Source: Siderastrea siderea
Taxonomy: Eukaryota; Cnidaria; Anthozoa; Scleractinia; Rhizangiidae
Reading direction: 5' to 3'
NCBI GenBank assembly: GCA_964030785.1
Contig: OZ034979.1
Location: forward strand, 36,253,984-36,317,983
DNA: 64,000 bases
A program made the position numbers and the translations under genes. Within the stretch, counting starts at the first letter, position 1, and each line of letters opens with the position of its first letter. The notes beneath the pieces were generated by a model. That model was not told the origin of the DNA and searched no databases. It was given only the letters and a program-made list of their open reading frames with translations. Below are positions 59,533 to 64,000 of the stretch, one piece after another.

Positions 59533-59784
59533 ACAACACTGATTGCTCTCCGACACTCGAAAGTTGATAGCACGACATTATGTTAAAGGGGGATGGGCAT
59601 GTTTCCACGAATTTTGTATTGGTATCTTAAAAATAACACCAGAAATGAATCAATCACCTACTTGTGTCAGTCATGAACTATTTACCAAGGAATTCAACCA
59701 AAGGTACATACGTCTGGAAAATTAACTTCCTTCTTGGCCCCTTCATCTCATCAGTTGAAACTTGAATCAGATAAACCTGACTCA

Positions 59785-59850
59785 AACTTTTGAGACACTG
59801 GACTCAGTCTATATGTGACCATTCAAATAAAAGCTAGCGAGCAATTCGTT
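59785..59850 (-). repeat. Partial satellite monomer, reverse orientation
   Basis: AACTTTTGAGACACTGGACT and TGTGACCATTCAAATAAAAG are complement of the consensus, truncated at AGCGAGCAATTCG. Confidence 0.5.
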
Positions 59851-60129
59851 TTTCGATATTTACAAAATGAATTTTGGGCATTTTCCCGGTTTCGTGCTTT
59901 CTTGCCTGACATCAAATGACATACCATTTTGATTGAAATTAATCTCTCCAGGCGTACAATTTGACGTCTTTGTGTCGTAAATTGATCGTTAACGGCTTTT
60001 TTGTAACGAGAGTTATCACTTATTTTGTGCTCAAATGGAAATGATGAATAGCAAAAAGACAAAGATTTAAAGTGGGTGATTAACTGAGATTTCAAGTTGT
60101 GGCGTATAGACGTCTCCATGTGAAATTAC

Positions 60130-60690
60130 ACTTCTTCAGTTCACTTGGATGGTCACTGTTAAGGATGCTACCTTAAGACTCAGAAGTTGTAACAAACTTG
60201 TACATCACAATAAACAGCACTATTCTTCCTGCCGACTCGCTTCGTTCGCCGACTCGTAAATCGCGGCTCCGCAACACACTAAGTGAGCATGCTCGCGGGC
60301 TAAGCTCTCTCAAGACAGTACTCCTCACTTACTTCTAATTCATCCACAGACCCAAAAGTTAGAACCACCCTGAAAAGCATAATAAACAGCACCACAGGAA
60401 AGTACTGCTCAGTAGCTTTCAATTGAATGGTCACACTTTAGGATTTCATCCACAGATTCAAAAGTCAGAACTACCTTGCACAGCATAACAAACAGCACCA
60501 CAGGAAAGTACTGCTTGGTAGCTTTCATTTGAATGGTCACACTAAGGATTCCATCCACAGATTCAAAAGTCAGAACCACCTTCTACAGCGTATTAAAAAT
60601 AAACAAACAGCACCACGAGAAAGTACTGCTCAGTAGCTCTCATATGAATGGTCACACTTTAGGATTTAATGCACAGACGCTAAAGTACAT
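60130..60690 (+). repeat. 106-bp satellite array with CG-rich insertion
   Basis: Monomers begin near 60130, 60345, 60413, 60520 and 60634 as judged by TCATTTGAATGGTCACAC-like and ATCCACAGA blocks. About 110 bp at 60225-60335 (CGACTCGCTTCGTTCGCCGA and CGCGGCTCCGC) does not fit the satellite and is an unrelated insertion. AATAAACAAACAGCACC near 60599 shows a small internal duplication. Confidence 0.5.
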
Positions 60691-61088
60691 TATGCGAGGT
60701 TTTATTTTAGAAGCTTAGATTAATGAGATGACAGACAAGATGAACTATTGGAAAATCCGTGGCTAGACCAAAAAAAAATTCTCGTATTTCGGTGTGGTTG
60801 ACAGCTGGGCTTCATATTCAGCGGCTGAGTTTCAAACGAAACTGAACCAGTTTGGTGCAGCATAGATTTTTAAACTCCATCATATGAGCAAGCGCACGTT
60901 GCATAGGAGTTCATAGAGCTGCTCCTTTTGATTGAAAAAGAAGTTGTTCAAGCATTGAAACCACGGCCATTTAGAACTCATCTTACACTGTAAGCAACAA
61001 GCTGGATTGGCGTGACGTTTAGAGATGTTTGGTAAACTAACCAGTCGATCAAGTGTTTTTCAGTACCGATGTAAATTGAAAAGATTTG

Positions 61089-61282
61089 AACCCTTTCATT
61101 CGTCGACCAAGACACCCTAACTTATTAATCTGTTGACAAAATCTTATCGTGTTACCATTCAAATGAAACTTCTTTGGCAGACCTTTTGCATAGGACTATT
61201 TATTTCTTAGGATTTTAGGAAACGAAATTTGGAATTTTTGGTAATTTTTTTGCTTTGGCCACATTAGGAGTGTAAGGGTTAA
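61089..61282 (-). mobile_element. Diverged family A MITE with reverse satellite segment
   Basis: AACCCTTTCATTCGTCGACC at the left and AGGAGTGTAAGGGTTAA at the right correspond to family A ends. The interior has TTACCATTCAAATGAAACTT followed by TCTTTGGCAGACC, the complement of the satellite part in the other two copies. More diverged than 2513-2723 and 23048-23261. Confidence 0.5.
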
Positions 61283-61440
61283 GACTCTGCTGAAATGCAT
61301 GTACGTGTACATGTATCTCGTTGTATAAAGTATGCAAGTTTGCTTTACGTTTGTACCCACTGCAAAGTGGCGAGAAAATCCCGGTGACATCAAATTACAT
61401 TGTGTTCTTATATTTACACTGCGTTCTTTTATTATTGCAG

Positions 61441-61800
61441 CTTAAAGATCGTTTGGAAATCTGCGAGGAGCATTTAGAAAAAGGCGGGTTAGCCTTGGAT
61501 CTCCCACGAGCAAAGCAGGCTCTAGCTCATCATGAAGATCAAATGAAGGACATTGAAAATGCTGCGATGAGAACGTTTTGTCGAGGAGAGGAACTTATAG
61601 ATTATTTAAAACTATCCGAGATTGAACTACGTGTCAAGGATCCTTTGACATTAGAGAATATTGACGCTCAAATGCATATTCATAATTTATTAGAAGTTTT
61701 ACATCGAAAGAGGAGAGATCTTCGGGATTTAGCTGAGGAGAGAAAAATTAAACTGGAACAAAATTTGTTGTTGCGTCAACTGGAAAGTGATGCTAAGCAG
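61441..61800 (+). CDS. TRIO: Trio exon 11 of window: spectrin repeat 6
   Basis: The acceptor is TTATTGCAG and the donor CAG/GTGAGA. The 360 bases give 120 codons (window residues 681-800), phase 0. LKDRLEICEEHLEKGG is helix A, AKQALAHHEDQMKDIENAAM helix B (human EQRLQHHADKALTMNNL), and IHNLLEVLHRKRRDLRDLAE with LEQNLLLRQLESDAKQ helix C and linker (human VQDLLEFLHEKQQEL and LEQCVQLRHLQAEVKQ). It continues directly into exon 12. Confidence 0.5.
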
Positions 61801-62204
61801 GTGAGAGAACTTCTCAACATCTATTTTCTCCTTACGTTAAGAGCAATGAGAAAGCATCAAGGTTGTAAGAATTTAGTAACTGGTCATAACTAGCGGGGAA
61901 GGCAGTATGAGGTGGGGTTTATGTTTTGTTGTAAGGAGCGAGGTTGGTTGATTTTCACGCCATGCAAGTTTCTTTAGCAGTGTAGCTTATACGGATTGTA
62001 ATTCTGAAGTACTCAAATTGTATTCTGTAGAAGATAATTCCTGTTTTTTCATTATCCGTTCTCGTTCGATAGGTTAGCCTCGGCATGGCAAAGCAGTGCT
62101 TTACACTACCATCGAACTGGGAATATAAACTAGTTGGAGCTGCTTCTTGCTTTCATTATTTGTTCTCTATTGCGTTCGTTATTAACTGGGATTTGTTTCG
62201 GTAG
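61801..62204. other. Intron 11 (404 bp)
   Basis: The shortest intron. Its right half contains a decayed duplicate of exon 12 (62073-62142) with part of the flanking intron duplicated too. 61801-62040 shows nothing else. Confidence 0.5.
62073..62142 (+). pseudogene. TRIO: Decayed duplicate of exon 12 (pseudoexon)
   Basis: Aligned with exon 12 at 62205, this stretch begins AG/GTTAG, lacks 7 bases of the next 15, then matches for about 60 bases at roughly three quarters identity. In the exon 12 frame it reads RHGKAVLYTTIELGI where exon 12 reads [15 protein letters not shown]. One extra base and a TAA stop follow, and similarity fades before the donor position. The preceding TTTCATTAT...GTTCTC intron segment is duplicated as well (62048 and 62151), so this is a tandem duplication, not a retrocopy. 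It cannot encode a working segment as it stands. Confidence 0.5.
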
Positions 62205-62324
62205 GTTATCGGCTGGGTTCGGAATGGCGAGGCTATGCTTTATGCCAGCACCGAACTTGGAACATCACTGGTTGAAGCTGAAGCACTTTTACGGGAGCAT
62301 GAAGAATTTCAGAGGGCTATTGAG
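62205..62324 (+). CDS. TRIO: Trio exon 12 of window: spectrin repeat 7, first part
   Basis: The acceptor is TTTCGGTAG and the donor GAG/GTAATG. The 120 bases give 40 codons (window residues 801-840), phase 0. [19 protein letters not shown] matches human VLGWIRNGESMLNAGLITA, and [17 protein letters not shown] matches EAEQLQREHEQFQHAIE. By analogy with exons 5 and 8 the rest of repeat 7 should be a separate exon, not seen before the window ends. The acceptor has a weak pyrimidine tract. Confidence 0.5.
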
Positions 62325-62500
62325 GTAATGGAAAATGTAAGCTTGTAAATAGCAAAAATTTGCGTGCTAGTTCCGTTCCGTCAATAGAACATTGCGTGAA
62401 CGCCTGCGGATCTCGAGTCCAAAATAGTTGCGCATGAACACGTGCAAGGTTCACGTTAAGGTGGCTCGATTGGGTTTTTGAGTGACGATACCCCTTTCAA

Positions 62501-64000
62501 CTTCGAGCAACTAGTGTACCACAGTGAACAATCCAATCGAAAATCGATCGATAGCAACATAATGACATCCCCTATTTTACATGAGAGCCAATTTCTTGTC
62601 ATCAGGGAATGATTCTGGGAAGCGCTCGACTGGATCTTCGACCTGACATATTTGTATTCACGTCTGCAAAATTTTAAGAATTTCTATGAGAGCGTTTCCG
62701 AGAAAGTTTTGGGTGAAGTTTTGAGGTGTTAAAAAACAACAAAAACAAAACAATTTTGAACTGTTATTAAAAAGTACGTCCACAGCGGCTTGATCAAATA
62801 ACATTTTGATCTTAAATGAATGTTACATCATCCAATTACTTTGTGTGACGATTTCAGGGAAACGTTCCATTTGAGTTTTAGAAACGTTGGCTTGAGTATG
62901 AACTGGTTTGACGCGTCACTCGGCTTTATTATTTTTTTAAATAAAAAATTGACCCTACACTTATTAAAATGGTTGTGAATTAAAAAGAGATGGATGATTT
63001 TTTTAAACTCAACTCTCACGGAGAATAATCAATATTCAATACAATCCCCGAGTTTCAAATTCATTGAAATGTTATAAGGCTGTCAATTTCAAGCCTAAAC
63101 TCGGGAAAATATTGGACTTAATGTTACGCCAGTGGCTCATTGTCTTATGCATCTGCATTGTTTTGTTTTCTCAGTTTATGGATTGCTGGGTATCTCTCAA
63201 TTGAACGGTCACGCTTTAGCATTACATCCATAGACTCAAAAAGTAGAACCATACGAAACTACAGAAAACAATAGAGGTGCATAATGAGAGCAACAAGTCA
63301 CTGGCGTAAAATTCAGTCCAATATTTTCCCAAGTTCAGGCTTAAAATTGACAGCCTTATAACATTCCAATGAAATTGAAACTCGGGGATTGTATTGAACA
63401 TTGATTATTCTCCTTGAGGGCCAAAAGTTTAAAAAAATTCATCTGCCGCTTTTTAATTTATAACCGTTTTAATAAGTGTAGGGTCAATTTTTGATTTAAA
63501 AAAAAGCCGAGTAACGAGCTAAACCAGTTCATATTTAAGCCAACGTTTCTAAAACTCAAATGGATTGATTTCTGTGAAATGTTCACACAAAGTAAATTAG
63601 ATGATGTAACATTCATTTAAGACCAAAATGTTATTTCATCAAGCCGCTGTGGACATACTTTTCAAAAACAGTTCAAAATTGGTTTGTTTTTGTTGTTTTT
63701 TAACATCTCAAAACTTCACCCGAAAATTTCTCGGAAAAGCTCTCCTAGAAATTCTTAAAATTTTACAAACGTGAATACAAATATGTCAGGTCGAAGACCA
63801 GCCGAGCGCTTTCCAGAATTATTCCTTGATGGGAAGTAATTGACTCTCATGTAAAATGGAGGATGATCTCATTATTTTGCTATGGTAACCTGTGCTTTGA
63901 TGAAACTTACCGCATTTAGACTTTCATCTTTCTCTAGGACAGCAGTAACGATCGATTTTCTATTGGGATTCATTCACTGTGGCACACTAGTTGCTCAAAG
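62501..64000. mobile_element. Large inverted repeat (arms >600 bp) with satellite loop
   Basis: The arm at 62501-63140 is an inverted copy of 63299-64000 at high similarity: for example GAGCAACTAGTGTACCACAG at 62505 pairs with CTGTGGCACACTAGTTGCTC near 63979, and CAATACAATCCCCGAGTTTC at 63037 pairs with its complement near 63380. The loop (about 63150-63290) holds a satellite variant with CTCAGTTTATGGATTGCTGG. The right arm runs to the window edge, so the outer end is not defined. No open frame suggests a transposase. Confidence 0.5.
63170..63270 (+). repeat. Satellite variant in loop of inverted repeat
   Basis: CTCAGTTTATGGATTGCTGG, AATTGAACGGTCACGC, TTACATCCATAGACTCAAAA and GAACCATACGAAACTACAG show the same subfamily as 59410-59532. 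Confidence 0.5.

Larger units (their letters stand above)
57622..61440. other. Intron 10 (3.8 kb), satellite-rich
   Basis: Contents: satellite copies at 58868-58960 (reverse), 59410-59532, 59785-59850 (reverse) and 60130-60690 (forward), and a diverged family A MITE (61089-61282). 57622-58867 and 58961-59409 show nothing recognisable; a frame at 58557-58838 has no similarity that I know. Confidence 0.5.
1324..62324 (+). other. TRIO: Trio/Kalirin-family RhoGEF gene, internal part (12 exons)
   Basis: Twelve exons join into 840 codons without a frame break and align along their length with the SEC14 plus spectrin-repeat region of animal TRIO and KALRN, as I recall those proteins. Exons 5 and 9 match the expected exon lengths without gaps. 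In this family SEC14 binds lipid and modulates the GEF domains, the spectrin repeats are a scaffold for partners, and downstream DH-PH modules activate Rac/RhoG and RhoA in axon guidance and cell migration. The catalytic modules are outside the window, so GEF activity is inferred from family membership. All internal introns have GT-AG ends and phase 0. The gene is probably the single pre-duplication counterpart of vertebrate TRIO and KALRN; the symbol is by homology. Confidence 0.5.
62325..64000. other. Intron 12 (left part), mostly an inverted repeat
   Basis: Apart from 62325-62500, where nothing is recognised, this stretch is a large inverted repeat with a satellite-containing loop. The next Trio exon is not present before the right edge. 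Confidence 0.5.

Overview
The window is animal nuclear DNA and carries one recognisable gene. Twelve consecutive + strand exons, spread from 1324 to 62324, encode 840 contiguous codons of a Trio/Kalirin-family Rho guanine-nucleotide exchange factor. They cover the C-terminal part of the SEC14 (CRAL-TRIO) lipid-binding domain, six complete spectrin repeats and the start of a seventh. The N-terminal part of SEC14 lies to the left of the window; the remaining spectrin repeats and the catalytic DH-PH modules should lie to the right. Long introns (0.4 to 14 kb), AT-rich sequence, the single TRIO/KALRN-type gene and the style of repeats suggest an anthozoan cnidarian, most likely a stony coral. That assignment is inference from recalled families, not a database match.

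Layout: 1-1323 is intron with a 106-bp satellite array split by a C-rich transposon. Exons 1-3 (1324-14343) finish SEC14. Exon 4 (16437-16835) is spectrin repeat 1. Exons 5 and 6 (20945-21067, 35014-35205) are repeat 2, exon 7 (41964-42332) repeat 3, exons 8 and 9 (49796-49918, 56226-56417) repeat 4, exon 10 (57286-57621) repeat 5, exon 11 (61441-61800) repeat 6, and exon 12 (62205-62324) begins repeat 7. All eleven introns between these exons are phase 0, and those at repeat junctions lie at the same structural position, the C-helix to A-helix connection.

The introns are filled with transposon debris, several pieces of which can be delimited to the base by target-site duplications. These include Harbinger-like elements (TTA/TAA duplications), hAT-like elements (8 bp), a MuDR-like element (9 bp), a pogo/Tigger-like element (TA), many TTAA-ended MITEs, a nested 4.9-kb hAT-like composite, a decayed LINE, and a 106-bp satellite recurring at about a dozen places in both orientations. 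Part of the satellite also sits inside a TTAA-ended MITE and in the loop of a 1.5-kb inverted repeat at the right edge.

I found no second confident protein gene and no operon-like or CRISPR-like system. The most interesting items are a decayed tandem duplicate of exon 12, the alternation of one-exon and two-exon spectrin repeats, satellite monomers carried inside MITEs, a fold-back element with a hammerhead-ribozyme-like core, and a decayed 53-bp minisatellite inside a hAT-like element. [Form note: the original gave no feature confidences; every 0.5 is a placeholder required by the schema, not an assessment.]
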